A DNA stretch of 64,000 nt from Nocardia carnea. Its GTDB lineage: Bacteria > Actinomycetota > Actinomycetes > Mycobacteriales > Mycobacteriaceae. The position numbers and the translations under genes were made by a program. The notes under the pieces were generated by a model. That model was not told where the DNA came from. It saw only the letters and a program-made list of their open reading frames with translations, and ran no database searches. Positions 15,699 to 24,117 of this stretch are shown here, one piece after another. Location: the NCBI RefSeq assembly GCF_029868855.1, contig NZ_JARWOV010000088.1, positions 1-64,000 on the forward strand, read 5' to 3'. How positions within the stretch are numbered: position 1 is the stretch's first letter; every line of letters starts with the position of its first letter.

Positions 15699-15713
15699 GA
15701 GAATGATATTCTC
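15699..15713. promoter_or_regulatory. 15-bp palindrome upstream of acyl-CoA dehydrogenase, probable TetR operator
   Basis: GAGAAT (15699-15704), spacer GAT and ATTCTC (15708-15713) form a perfect inverted repeat in an AT-richer patch 25 bases before the dehydrogenase start. The half-site occurs also in the 14819 palindrome. Its position over the likely promoter of the fadE-like gene fits repression by the divergent TetR. Confidence 0.65.
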
Positions 15714-15737
15714 ATATTCGGCCAAAGGAGGTACACA

Positions 15738-16913
15738 GTGCAGCTGACTTTCGACGAGGATGTGGAAGAGTTCCGCGCCGAGTTCATCGCGTTCCTCGAC
15801 GAGCATCTGCCGCCCGAGGCGGTCGCCACCGAGCGCCCGCATTCGAGCTCACACGTGCCCGCATGGTCACGCGCCTGGCAGAGCACACAGTTCGACCACG
15901 GCTGGCTGGTCCCCGGATATCCACCCGAATTCGGCGGTCGCAACGCCACAGTTCTGCAGCAGTACGTCCACCGGGAGGAGCTCGGCCGGCGCAAGATCTA
16001 CGAAAGCTGCAACCCGCAGGGGCAGGGCATCATCGCCGCCTCGCTCATCACGTTCGGCACCCCGGAACAGCAGCAGCGCTGGGCGGTACCGATCCTGCGC
16101 GGGGAAATGCCCGCCGCCCTCGGGATGAGCGAACCCGGCGCCGGTTCGGATCTGGCCGGCCTGCGTACCCGCGCGGTCCGCGACGGCGACCATTTCGTGG
16201 TCAACGGCCAGAAGGTATGGACCTCGGGCGCCCACGACTCCGATGTCGTCCTCACCTTCGTGCGCACCGATCCGGACGCACCGAAACACAAGGGCATCTC
16301 GGTGCTGTTGATCCCCACCGATACGCCCGGCGTACGCCGCCGCCCGTTCGCCTCGGCCTGCGCCGACGACGATCTGGACTTCAACGAGGTGTTCTTCGAA
16401 GATGCCCGGGTACCGGCGGAGAACCTGGTCGGCGAACTGAACCAGGGCTGGACGGTGGCCACCGGATCGCTCGGCCACGAACGCACCCTGCTGTGGATGA
16501 GTTTCGCGCAACGCCTGCGCATGCTGGTACAGGATTTCCGGCCGCGCACCGAACTCGAGGTCGACCGTTTCGCCACCGCGGTCATGGATCTACAGGCCCT
16601 CGAACTGCTCGGCTCGACGGCACTGGCCAGAGAAGCCCGCGGCGAAGCGGATGTGGCCGCGCTGTCGGTGCTGAAACTGCTGGGATCCGAAAGCGTGCAG
16701 CGCGGTCTGGAAGCCGCCCTCGATGCCGCCGGGGCCGAGGGACTCGAACATCCCACGGTCACCTCCCGGCACAGCCTGCTCAACCTCGAGGACCACGCAC
16801 CGAGCTGGTTCGAACGGTATCTGCGCAGCTTCTCCGGAACCATCGCGGGCGGCACCTCCGAGATCCAGCGCAATATCATCGCCCAGCGCATCCTCGGCCT
16901 GCCGCGTAGCTGA
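15738..16913 (+). CDS. Acyl-CoA dehydrogenase (FadE-like)
   Basis: This 391-residue flavoprotein has the FAD-binding segment G-M-S-E-P-G-A-G-S-D near 130 and the C-terminal family signature G-G-T-S-E-I-Q-R-N-I-I near 375. Length and domain order (alpha, beta, alpha) match ordinary acyl-CoA dehydrogenases, which introduce the alpha-beta double bond into an acyl-CoA. GTG 15738 follows AAAGGAGG at 15724-15731. It is divergent from a TetR gene with a palindromic operator in the promoter region. Together with the ligase at 13257 it suggests a beta-oxidation step for an imported acid. Confidence 0.92.
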   Translation: MQLTFDEDVEEFRAEFIAFLDEHLPPEAVATERPHSSSHVPAWSRAWQSTQFDHGWLVPGYPPEFGGRNATVLQQYVHREELGRRKIYESCNPQGQGIIAASLITFGTPEQQQRWAVPILRGEMPAALGMSEPGAGSDLAGLRTRAVRDGDHFVVNGQKVWTSGAHDSDVVLTFVRTDPDAPKHKGISVLLIPTDTPGVRRRPFASACADDDLDFNEVFFEDARVPAENLVGELNQGWTVATGSLGHERTLLWMSFAQRLRMLVQDFRPRTELEVDRFATAVMDLQALELLGSTALAREARGEADVAALSVLKLLGSESVQRGLEAALDAAGAEGLEHPTVTSRHSLLNLEDHAPSWFERYLRSFSGTIAGGTSEIQRNIIAQRILGLPRS

Positions 16914-16952
16914 CCGAGGCGCAACGGCCTACCGCCAGGGCTGCTCATCCGA

Positions 16953-17954
16953 TCAAGGCTGCAACCGACCGAGGAATCGCCATCTCGACAAAGCTGCTGG
17001 ACTGATATCCGCCGACAACGGCGACACTTGCCCGGCATGGTCCATATGCAACATCAAGCGCGGCACGGAGCCGCGGGCGTACACGTCGAACTCCCACATG
17101 CCATAACCGATGTAGTACTTGCCCGATCCCATGGCGAATACGCTCTCCAGGAGCTGATATTCGCCGGCCACAACTAGTTCGGCTGTGATTCGTCGATCAG
17201 TTTCGGGCGGCAGCCGGTAGGCGGCCGCCCGGTAGCCGATACCGGACCGGCGCCAGAAGCGGATCCTGTCCCGCCACGGGGCCTCGACGACATACGGGGA
17301 GAACAGAACGGCGACCGGGTGAGTCAGCCCCGACCCGTTCTCGAGCAGCCGGCGCCGCAGGGCCCAGGTGCGTTGGGGAGTGTAAAGAAAACTCAGCCAT
17401 TCGACCCGTTCACCACGACATTCGGCGCACCACTCGATATTCGGATCGACACCCCGCGCCGCATAATGCTCGATAAGTGCGGCAATCTTGGCGGCAGTGT
17501 TGAGTACTGTCGTGAGCCGCTCGGCGACAACCTGCACACCACCATCATTGTCGGGTGAGGTAGCCGGGCCGAAGGCTTCGGGAACCACCAGCCGGTAGCG
17601 TGGCGGCCCGGACCTACAGCGCTCGCGTACCAGCGCACCGGCGCTGCTGTCTCGAAGCACCCGGATCTGCGACGGCACGTTGTAAGGGCAATCCTGCGCA
17701 TGCGGGTTGCCCACACCATCCTTCAGCTTGCCCTGACGCCGAAAATGGGGCCGGCACGGCCGCGACCGCTCTTTCGGCGTGGAATACACCGCATGGACCA
17801 CCGCGGCACAGTAACGACAGCGCAGCGCTCCGCCCCACTCTCGTTTACGAGTCGGTATGTCCTCGGCACGCACGTACTCCGGAGGGTCGGTTGTCATCAG
17901 GCGCGCTATCGGCATTGCCAGCGTTGCGGTGTGCTCTTCTGGATCTACCCCCAT
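16953..17954 (-). CDS. Hypothetical protein with N-terminal zinc-finger-like motif
   Basis: This protein of up to 333 residues is not one I recognise. Near the N-terminus C46-R-Y-C49 is followed by R-P-H70-F and H85-A-Q-D-C89, a spacing seen in small zinc-binding modules before nuclease-like domains such as CoiA-type proteins. A second pair, C-A-E-C, occurs near 175. No catalytic nuclease motif is clear. The start is uncertain: ATG 17954 gives the full length, and ATG 17897 (residue 20) would remove a poorly motivated leader. It lies just after mceF on the same strand, and its codon choice looks less strongly GC-biased than its neighbours, so it could be an insertion. Confidence 0.6.
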   Translation of the reverse strand: MGVDPEEHTATLAMPIARLMTTDPPEYVRAEDIPTRKREWGGALRCRYCAAVVHAVYSTPKERSRPCRPHFRRQGKLKDGVGNPHAQDCPYNVPSQIRVLRDSSAGALVRERCRSGPPRYRLVVPEAFGPATSPDNDGGVQVVAERLTTVLNTAAKIAALIEHYAARGVDPNIEWCAECRGERVEWLSFLYTPQRTWALRRRLLENGSGLTHPVAVLFSPYVVEAPWRDRIRFWRRSGIGYRAAAYRLPPETDRRITAELVVAGEYQLLESVFAMGSGKYYIGYGMWEFDVYARGSVPRLMLHMDHAGQVSPLSADISPAALSRWRFLGRLQP

Positions 17955-18078
17955 CCACCAACTGTGCGGAGCAAGGCCCGGATGCGGACGGATTCGTTCG
18001 GAATGTTATCGAATTGTCCTACACGGCAGCGCTTTCGGAACTCTCGCACACGCATGGACCGAGACAGCGGAACAGGAC

Positions 18079-19530
18079 TCAATGGGGGAGCATTTCCTCC
18101 CAGCTGCCATGGCTGTCGGCCACCAGGTCCGTCTGGCGGTACAGCTGACCGTCCGGTGCGAGGTATTCGCCGGTATTCGGGTCGTACTGGGCGTAGGCGA
18201 CCGCCGGAGCGGTACCGGCACCCGGTGTCGTCGCGGCGGCGGGCGCGTTTCCGGGCGGCGGGTCGAAGCGTGAATCCGGCGGAATTCCCTGACCTTCCAG
18301 TTCCGGATCGCGCGGGTACGGCCCGACCACCGGCTGCTCCGGCGCCACGGGCACATACTCCTGGTCGCTGTTGCAGATGGCCGCGGTGGGGGCGCGTTTG
18401 GCGGGGTCACCGGCGCAGGGGATATTGCGCGCACCGCGTACCGCGACCGGATGATCCTGCGGCAGTTTGCAGTACAGGTTGTCGGGGGTATCGATTGTGG
18501 TGACGTCCTGCGGGGACCGCCATTCCGAAGGCGGTAGGAAGCCGACGGTACAGGCCGGCGGATCGGAGACACCGCTCACCCGGAAATCGCCGATACCCAG
18601 GCCGGACGCGTTCTTGGTCGGCTGGACGGCCTGGACGAGCGACACCACGGGCGGAAGCAGAACCAGCAGCTGTTCGAGACCGGCGTTGTAGGTGACACCG
18701 AGCTGCCCGACCGATGTCAGGTTGGACAGCAGGACCGGCAGTGTGAGATCCACCGAATCCAGCAGCGCCGACACCTCTTCGGCGAAACCCGGACCCGAAT
18801 GCAATATCGTGCGGATCTGCGGATCGTTGGCCACCAGTTGCCCGGTGACATCCGCGGTGGCACGAGTCCAGATGCGGATCGCGTCGGCGGTCTGCACCTG
18901 TGAGTCCAGCAGGGGCTGCGTGTCCTGGACCAGGGTTCTGGCGGCATCGCCCACACCGTTCATCTCGGCGCTCAGTTTCTCGGCCGAGGTGAGCAGCGAA
19001 TCGAGATCGTAGCTCGCGCCGTTGACTCCGGCGAACATCTCGTCGAGGAGACGGCGCAGATCGTCCTTGGGGATCGTGTCCACCAGGGCACTGAGTTTGT
19101 CCAGCATCGGGCCCACCGGCTGCGGGACGGCGGTATCGCGGCGTTCGATCGTCGCGCCGTCGTAGAGGTAGGGCGGGGAGTCGGTGCGCGGCAGCAGGTC
19201 CACGTACTGTTCGCCGACCGCCGAGACACTGCGCACCTCGGCGGTCAGGTCGGTGGGTATCCGGTAGGAACCGTCGATCGCCAGAGTGGCGCGGACACCG
19301 TCGCCGGCGAGCTCGACTCCGGTGACCTTTCCGACCCGGATCCCCCGGTAGGTCACATTGCCGAACCGGTACAGGCCGCCGGCCTCCGGGAGTTCCACGG
19401 TCACCCCGATGGTGCCGATACCGGCGAGGGTCGGCAGGCGCATGTACATCACCGACATCACCGCCAGCCCGATCACCGAGAGAATACTGAAGATGATCAG
19501 CTGGGTTTTGACGAAGCGGGACAGCAGCAT
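18079..19530 (-). CDS. mceF: MceF, Mce-family lipid-transport protein
   Basis: This 483-residue protein has one N-terminal membrane helix (about residues 10-28), then the MlaD/Mce beta-barrel domain (about 40-115) with G-V-E-L and Y-V-D-L-L-P strands, a long helical region (about 145-300), and a Pro/Gly-rich C-terminal tail after about 390. In the Mce complex six such subunits form a periplasm-spanning tunnel for lipids. It is the last Mce subunit of this operon; its ATG shares one base with the mceE stop. The extended tail with Y-D-P-N-T-G-E-Y is typical of MceF proteins. Confidence 0.93.
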   Translation of the reverse strand: MLLSRFVKTQLIIFSILSVIGLAVMSVMYMRLPTLAGIGTIGVTVELPEAGGLYRFGNVTYRGIRVGKVTGVELAGDGVRATLAIDGSYRIPTDLTAEVRSVSAVGEQYVDLLPRTDSPPYLYDGATIERRDTAVPQPVGPMLDKLSALVDTIPKDDLRRLLDEMFAGVNGASYDLDSLLTSAEKLSAEMNGVGDAARTLVQDTQPLLDSQVQTADAIRIWTRATADVTGQLVANDPQIRTILHSGPGFAEEVSALLDSVDLTLPVLLSNLTSVGQLGVTYNAGLEQLLVLLPPVVSLVQAVQPTKNASGLGIGDFRVSGVSDPPACTVGFLPPSEWRSPQDVTTIDTPDNLYCKLPQDHPVAVRGARNIPCAGDPAKRAPTAAICNSDQEYVPVAPEQPVVGPYPRDPELEGQGIPPDSRFDPPPGNAPAAATTPGAGTAPAVAYAQYDPNTGEYLAPDGQLYRQTDLVADSHGSWEEMLPH

Positions 19531-20810
19531 CAGCCGCCTCCAATCCCGGGGATCTGGGGTAGCTGGATTTCCGGCAGCGGAAACGGCAGACCCGGCACCG
19601 GGGCCGGCGGGGGTGCCGGGGCGGGCGGTGGCGCGGGAGCGGGTGCGGGCGCCGGCGGGGCGGGGGCGGGTGCGGGTGCGGCAACCGGGGGCGGGACGAT
19701 CCCGAAACCGAGTGGGTTCTTGGTCTGCTCGGCGTAACCGGGATCGCCGACGGCGGCCTGGATGACCGCGGTCGGATCACCCCACGGTGTACCGAGTAGC
19801 AGCTCCCGGCGCAACCGCGGAATGGTGAGGTCCACGGTGGCGAACAGGTTGATGAAATCGCCCCGGACCCCGTTGTCGACCAGATACTGCCCGTACGGGA
19901 ACACCGTCGCGAACTGGATCGCCGAGTTGATATCCGGACCTACATCGGCGAGCGCCTTCAAGGTGGGTTCCAGGTTGCGGAGGTTGGTGAGCAGATCGTC
20001 GTGCGCGGCGGTCAGGACCCCGTTGGCGGTATCGCTGAAGGTGCGCAGGCGGTCCAGCGCGGTGACCAGATCGGGTCGTTCGGCGATGAGTACGTCCAAG
20101 GCGGGCGGAATCTTGTGCAGGGCCTCGGTGAGGACATCGCGCTGGGCTGCGAAGGTGCCGCCCAGCCGGTTCAGGCCGTCGATGGTGGCGACGATATCGG
20201 CGCGCTGGGCGTCGAGGGTGCCGAGGAAGAGATCCAGGCGGTCCAGCAGGGCCCGGATATTCGTCTCACGACCTTCGAAGGCGGCGCTGAGGCTGCCGAC
20301 GATATCGCCGATCTGGCCCAGCCCGCCACCGTTGACCACCACCGACAGCGAGGCGAGCGTCTGCTCCGTCGACGGGTAGGTTCCGGTGTCGTCGAGGTCG
20401 ATCCGCGACCCGGACGCCAGCTGTCCCTGCGGCGGTTGCCCGGGTGGCGGGTTCAGCGCCAGATGCATCGACCCGAGCAGGCTCGTCTGGCCGACCCGGG
20501 CCCGCGCGTTCGCGGGAACCACCTGACCGGGCTGGATGGATACCTCCACCAGGGCGTGCCAGTTCTCCACCGTGATATCGCCGATACTGCCGACCACCAC
20601 ATCGTCGATCAGCACCGGCGAATTCGGGGTGAGCGTGCCGACATCGGCCATCTCCACATACAGCACGGTGGCGTCCGGGCCGCGGCCGATGGCGCCCGGT
20701 AGCGGTAGCGAATTGACGCCGTCCCAGTTGCAGCCGGTGGCCGTCAGCGCCATGCACGCGCAGCCGAGCACCGCGTTGCGCAACGACTTCCTACGTTCCG
20801 ATCTCGCCAT
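19530..20810 (-). CDS. mceE: MceE, Mce-family lipoprotein (LprK-like)
   Basis: This 426-residue subunit begins with a basic segment, a hydrophobic stretch and a lipobox ending A-T-G-C27, so it is probably lipid-anchored, as is usual for MceE/LprK. The Mce/MlaD domain occupies about residues 45-120 and the helical domain about 150-320. From about 375 the chain is an Ala-Pro repeat tail of about 40 residues ending P-Q-I-P-G. It starts four bases after the mceD stop and overlaps mceF by one base. It should form part of the hexameric lipid tunnel between inner membrane and outer mycolate layer. Confidence 0.93.
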   Translation of the reverse strand: MARSERRKSLRNAVLGCACMALTATGCNWDGVNSLPLPGAIGRGPDATVLYVEMADVGTLTPNSPVLIDDVVVGSIGDITVENWHALVEVSIQPGQVVPANARARVGQTSLLGSMHLALNPPPGQPPQGQLASGSRIDLDDTGTYPSTEQTLASLSVVVNGGGLGQIGDIVGSLSAAFEGRETNIRALLDRLDLFLGTLDAQRADIVATIDGLNRLGGTFAAQRDVLTEALHKIPPALDVLIAERPDLVTALDRLRTFSDTANGVLTAAHDDLLTNLRNLEPTLKALADVGPDINSAIQFATVFPYGQYLVDNGVRGDFINLFATVDLTIPRLRRELLLGTPWGDPTAVIQAAVGDPGYAEQTKNPLGFGIVPPPVAAPAPAPAPPAPAPAPAPPPAPAPPPAPVPGLPFPLPEIQLPQIPGIGGG

Positions 20811-20814
20811 GTGA

Positions 20815-22068
20815 TCACCGCCCGCCGGGGAAGAGGATCTCGGCGAGCGAGGGCACCGGCGGAGCAGCCGGTGGCGGGGGCGCCGCCGCCGGGGCAGCGG
20901 ATGCCGGCGGAACCAGATGCGGTTCGCTGTAGATGACGTTCTTCGGATCCGCCGACGGTCCGAGGGCGGGATTCACCGGGACCGGCAGATAGTTGAAGTT
21001 CAACAGCCCGAGGACCGGACCGAGGTAGTCGCGGCATTTACGCGCCGCTTCCTCGGCGCCGATGTTCTCCACGCTGGCGATCCCGCCGCAGACGAATTCG
21101 ATCGGATTGGAGAAGTTGTTCAGCACGAAAACCCCTGCCTCGGTGCCGGTATCAGGGTTGTAGATGTTGTAGAAGTTGGCCAGGCTGGTCGGGAAGATAT
21201 GCAGCAGTTCCTCGAGTTCGCCGCGGTTGTCCACCAGGTTCTGGGTGACATCGGCCAGCCGTCCCACCTGCTCGGCGGCCTTGTCCCGGTTGGCCGCGAC
21301 GAACCGCTGCACCTCGCCCACCGCGATGGACAGATTGGCCAGTGCCGCGTCGAGGTCGGAGCGGCTGTCGGAAAGCACACTGGTCAGGGTCGCCAGCCGG
21401 TTCTGGAACTGCACGATCTGCACATTGCTGTCGCGCAGGGCGGTGACGAAGGTCTGCAGGTTCGCGATGGTCGCGGCGATATCACCGCTGCCGTCGGCCA
21501 GGATGCGCCCGACCCCCGACAACTGGGACAGTACCTGCCGCAGTTTGTCACCGTTTCCGGCCAGCGCGTCGGCGGCGCTGTCGATGAAGCGGCCGGCCGG
21601 CCCGGAGGCCTGGTCGCCGTCGGGTCCGAGTTCGGTCGCCAGCCGGGTGAGCTGGGTTTTGATCTGGTCCCATTCGACCGGGATCGCGGTGCGCTCCAGC
21701 GGAATCACCGTATCGTCGGCCATGGTCGGGCCGTCACCACGGTAGGCGGGGGTGAGCTGGACGTAGCGGGAGTCCACCAGGCTCTGCGCGACGATCACCG
21801 CGCCGGCGTCGGCGGGGATATCCACACCGCGGTCGATATGCATCGTCATTTCCACGGTGGCGCCGCGGGGTTCGATGGCGGCGATGGTGCCGACCTTCAC
21901 GCCCGAAACCCGGACATCGTCACCGGGGTAGATCGCGGTGGCGGTGGTGAAGATCGCACGCACCGTCGCAGGCGCGAACAGCGTCCGATTCACCACGACG
22001 AACGCGGCGGCCAGCACCGCGACCGCCAGTGCGCCCGCCGACAGCCGGATGATCAGTGTCCGCTTCAT
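20815..22068 (-). CDS. mceD: MceD, Mce-family lipid-transport protein
   Basis: This 417-residue Mce subunit has a membrane helix at about residues 7-26, an MlaD/Mce domain at about 35-115 (V-R-V-S-G-V-K-V-G near 57), a helical tunnel region at about 150-285, and an Ala/Pro-rich end. ATG 22068 overlaps the mceC stop as ATGA, which decides the start. The C-terminal N-F-Y-N-I-Y-N-P segment near 285 is a common mark of MceD proteins. It acts in the envelope as part of the same importer. Confidence 0.92.
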   Translation of the reverse strand: MKRTLIIRLSAGALAVAVLAAAFVVVNRTLFAPATVRAIFTTATAIYPGDDVRVSGVKVGTIAAIEPRGATVEMTMHIDRGVDIPADAGAVIVAQSLVDSRYVQLTPAYRGDGPTMADDTVIPLERTAIPVEWDQIKTQLTRLATELGPDGDQASGPAGRFIDSAADALAGNGDKLRQVLSQLSGVGRILADGSGDIAATIANLQTFVTALRDSNVQIVQFQNRLATLTSVLSDSRSDLDAALANLSIAVGEVQRFVAANRDKAAEQVGRLADVTQNLVDNRGELEELLHIFPTSLANFYNIYNPDTGTEAGVFVLNNFSNPIEFVCGGIASVENIGAEEAARKCRDYLGPVLGLLNFNYLPVPVNPALGPSADPKNVIYSEPHLVPPASAAPAAAPPPPAAPPVPSLAEILFPGGR

Positions 22069-23099
22069 CGTGGCGCTCCCGGTTGCGGTGCGGGTTGGGG
22101 TTGCGGAACCGAGCCGCCGAACGCCGCGTCGACGAACGGCCGGATCCATTGGGCTGGAATGAGGTTCGCGACGTAGGCGTTGTAGAAGGGTCCGCCGGAT
22201 ACCGCCTCGCCCTGGGTGAGCGAGGTTTTCGCCAGGCCCGGTATCGCCTTGGCGATATTGTCCCGGTTGCGCTGCAGCACTTCGGTTACCGAGTTCAACC
22301 GATCCAGTGCGGGTCCCAGTTCCGCCTCGTTGTCGGCCACCAGCTGGGTGAGCTGATCGGCGACAGCGGCCGTATTGGCCAGCAGGGTGGCGATCGCCCG
22401 GCGGCGCTCGTCGAGCACCCCGACCAGGGTGTTCGCATTGAGCAGCATGGTGTTCAACTGCTCGCTGCGATCGGCCAGGATCCCGGTGACCTCCTGGGCG
22501 GCGGTGAGCAGATCGCCGAGCGCGGTATTGCGGCTGTTGATCGATTTCGACAGCTCCGACAGGCCGTCGAAGGCTGGGCCGAGTTGCGGTGCGATCGAAT
22601 CCAATGTCGTGGACAGCATGTCCAGGGAACTGTTCAGGGAATCGGTATCCATGGCCGCGGTGGTGCTGGTCAGATCGCCGAGCGCATCGGTCAGCGAGTA
22701 CGGCGAGGACGTGCGCTCGACCGGGATCGTATCCAGCGGGCGCAGCCGCCGGTCACCGTGCGATATCAGCGTCATGATCCGTTTCCCCAGGAGAGATCCC
22801 GTTTTGATCTGCGCGGTGCTGTCCGCGCCGAGCGAGACGGATTCGCCGACGGTGAACACCACCCGCGCCTGTCCGCGGTCGAGCCCGACCTCGGTGACGG
22901 TGCCGACCTTGAATCCCGAGACGTGTACCTCGTCGCCGGCCTCCAATCCGCCGGCTTCGTCGAACACCGCCTGGTAGCGAACCGTTGTTCCCCAGGCGAT
23001 CACCTGCTGCGACTGCAGGCCCAGCGAGATGATGCAGAGGATGAGCACGATCCCGACCAGGCCGTGCCGCAGTAGATGTTTTCCGCGGTATCGAAACAT
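22065..23099 (-). CDS. mceC: MceC, Mce-family lipid-transport protein
   Basis: This 344-residue protein has a membrane helix at about 14-30, an Mce/MlaD domain at about 38-112 (V-H-V-S-G-F-K-V-G near 60) and a helical region to about 290, followed by a short Pro/Gln-rich tail. It begins one base after the mceB stop and overlaps mceD by four bases. Its length is normal for MceC. It is one of the six tunnel subunits. Confidence 0.92.
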   Translation of the reverse strand: MFRYRGKHLLRHGLVGIVLILCIISLGLQSQQVIAWGTTVRYQAVFDEAGGLEAGDEVHVSGFKVGTVTEVGLDRGQARVVFTVGESVSLGADSTAQIKTGSLLGKRIMTLISHGDRRLRPLDTIPVERTSSPYSLTDALGDLTSTTAAMDTDSLNSSLDMLSTTLDSIAPQLGPAFDGLSELSKSINSRNTALGDLLTAAQEVTGILADRSEQLNTMLLNANTLVGVLDERRRAIATLLANTAAVADQLTQLVADNEAELGPALDRLNSVTEVLQRNRDNIAKAIPGLAKTSLTQGEAVSGGPFYNAYVANLIPAQWIRPFVDAAFGGSVPQPQPAPQPGAPR

Positions 23100-23100
23100 C

Positions 23101-24117
23101 TCAGGGAGCGCACCTTCCGTCGGTCTGTACGGCGGCCGGTATCTCCACGACCTGTCCGGACAGGTCGTTGACCCGCAGCGTCAAATCGCACAGGTAGTAC
23201 TGGATGAAGTTGCCGTAGGCCCCGGTGCGCACCAGTTTCCGGAAGTTCTCCGGTGCTTTCTGCAGGGCGGTATCGAGTGTTTCCTTGTCGCCGTCGATAT
23301 TCGCGGCGAGCTGGTTGACCTGGTCGATCGTGCCCGCCAGCGGCGCCCGGCCCTGGTTCAGCAGGTCGGCGACGGTGGCGGTGCCGGCCTCCAGCGAATC
23401 GATGGCGGCCGCGATGGGGTCACGGTCGTTGCTGAGCTGGCTGATGAGTTGTTCGAGCCGGTCGACCAGTCCCGAGAACTGCCCGCCCTCGTTCGCGAGG
23501 GTGGTCATCACGGTGTTCAGGTTGTCGATCAACTGCTCGACGATCTCGTTGTTGTCGGCCAGCGCCGCGGAGAAGGAGGCGGTGCGGCCGAGGATGGAGT
23601 TCACGGTTCCCTCCTTGCCCTGCACGATCTCGAGCAGCGACCAGGTCAGGGCGTTCACATCACGGGCGTTGAGGCCCTGGATCACCGGTTTCAGACCGCC
23701 CAGGAGCAGGTCCAGATCGAGTGCGCCGGTGGTGTTCTCGATCGGCAGCTCACCACCGGCAGGCAGTGTGTTGCCGGGCCGGTCGGTGATTTCGAGGTAG
23801 CGGTCGCCGACGAGATTCAGGTACCGCACCGCGATCTCGGTGCCGGTGGTGAGCGAAAGCGAGCGGTCGGCATCGAACTCGACCCGTACCCGGTGATCGT
23901 CGCGCAGTGAAACCCCCCGCACCGAACCCACGACCACCCCCGCGACGCGCACCGTATCCCCGGTGCTCAATCCGGAGGAATCCGCGAAAACCGCCGAGTA
24001 CTCGGTGGTGGAGCCGCTGCGGTACTCGCCGAAAACGATGATCAGGCAGGCCGAGAGCACCACCATGATCGCGGCGAAGACACCGAATTTCAGCAGCGGC
24101 GTGTTGCGGTTGTTCAT
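23101..24117 (-). CDS. mceB: MceB, Mce-family lipid-transport protein
   Basis: This 338-residue subunit has a membrane helix at about residues 9-27, an Mce/MlaD domain at about 35-110 (V-R-V-A-G-V-V-V-G near 55; R-Y-L-E-I-T-D near 100), then a long helical domain and a C-terminal C-D-L-T-L-R-V segment typical of MceB. ATG 24117 overlaps the mceA stop as ATGA, so I prefer it to a much longer upstream frame. It acts in the cell envelope as part of the importer. Confidence 0.92.
   Translation of the reverse strand: MNNRNTPLLKFGVFAAIMVVLSACLIIVFGEYRSGSTTEYSAVFADSSGLSTGDTVRVAGVVVGSVRGVSLRDDHRVRVEFDADRSLSLTTGTEIAVRYLNLVGDRYLEITDRPGNTLPAGGELPIENTTGALDLDLLLGGLKPVIQGLNARDVNALTWSLLEIVQGKEGTVNSILGRTASFSAALADNNEIVEQLIDNLNTVMTTLANEGGQFSGLVDRLEQLISQLSNDRDPIAAAIDSLEAGTATVADLLNQGRAPLAGTIDQVNQLAANIDGDKETLDTALQKAPENFRKLVRTGAYGNFIQYYLCDLTLRVNDLSGQVVEIPAAVQTDGRCAP

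Noticed and set aside
19600..19690. Possible tandem repeat of GCGGGTGC-type units
   Set aside because: This is the coding repeat for the Ala-Pro tail of MceE, not an independent repeat or CRISPR array.
18407..19780. Arg/Pro-rich minus-strand frame over mceE/mceF
   Set aside because: It is the out-of-frame reading of the Mce genes; the Mce proteins show the expected domains in the other frame.
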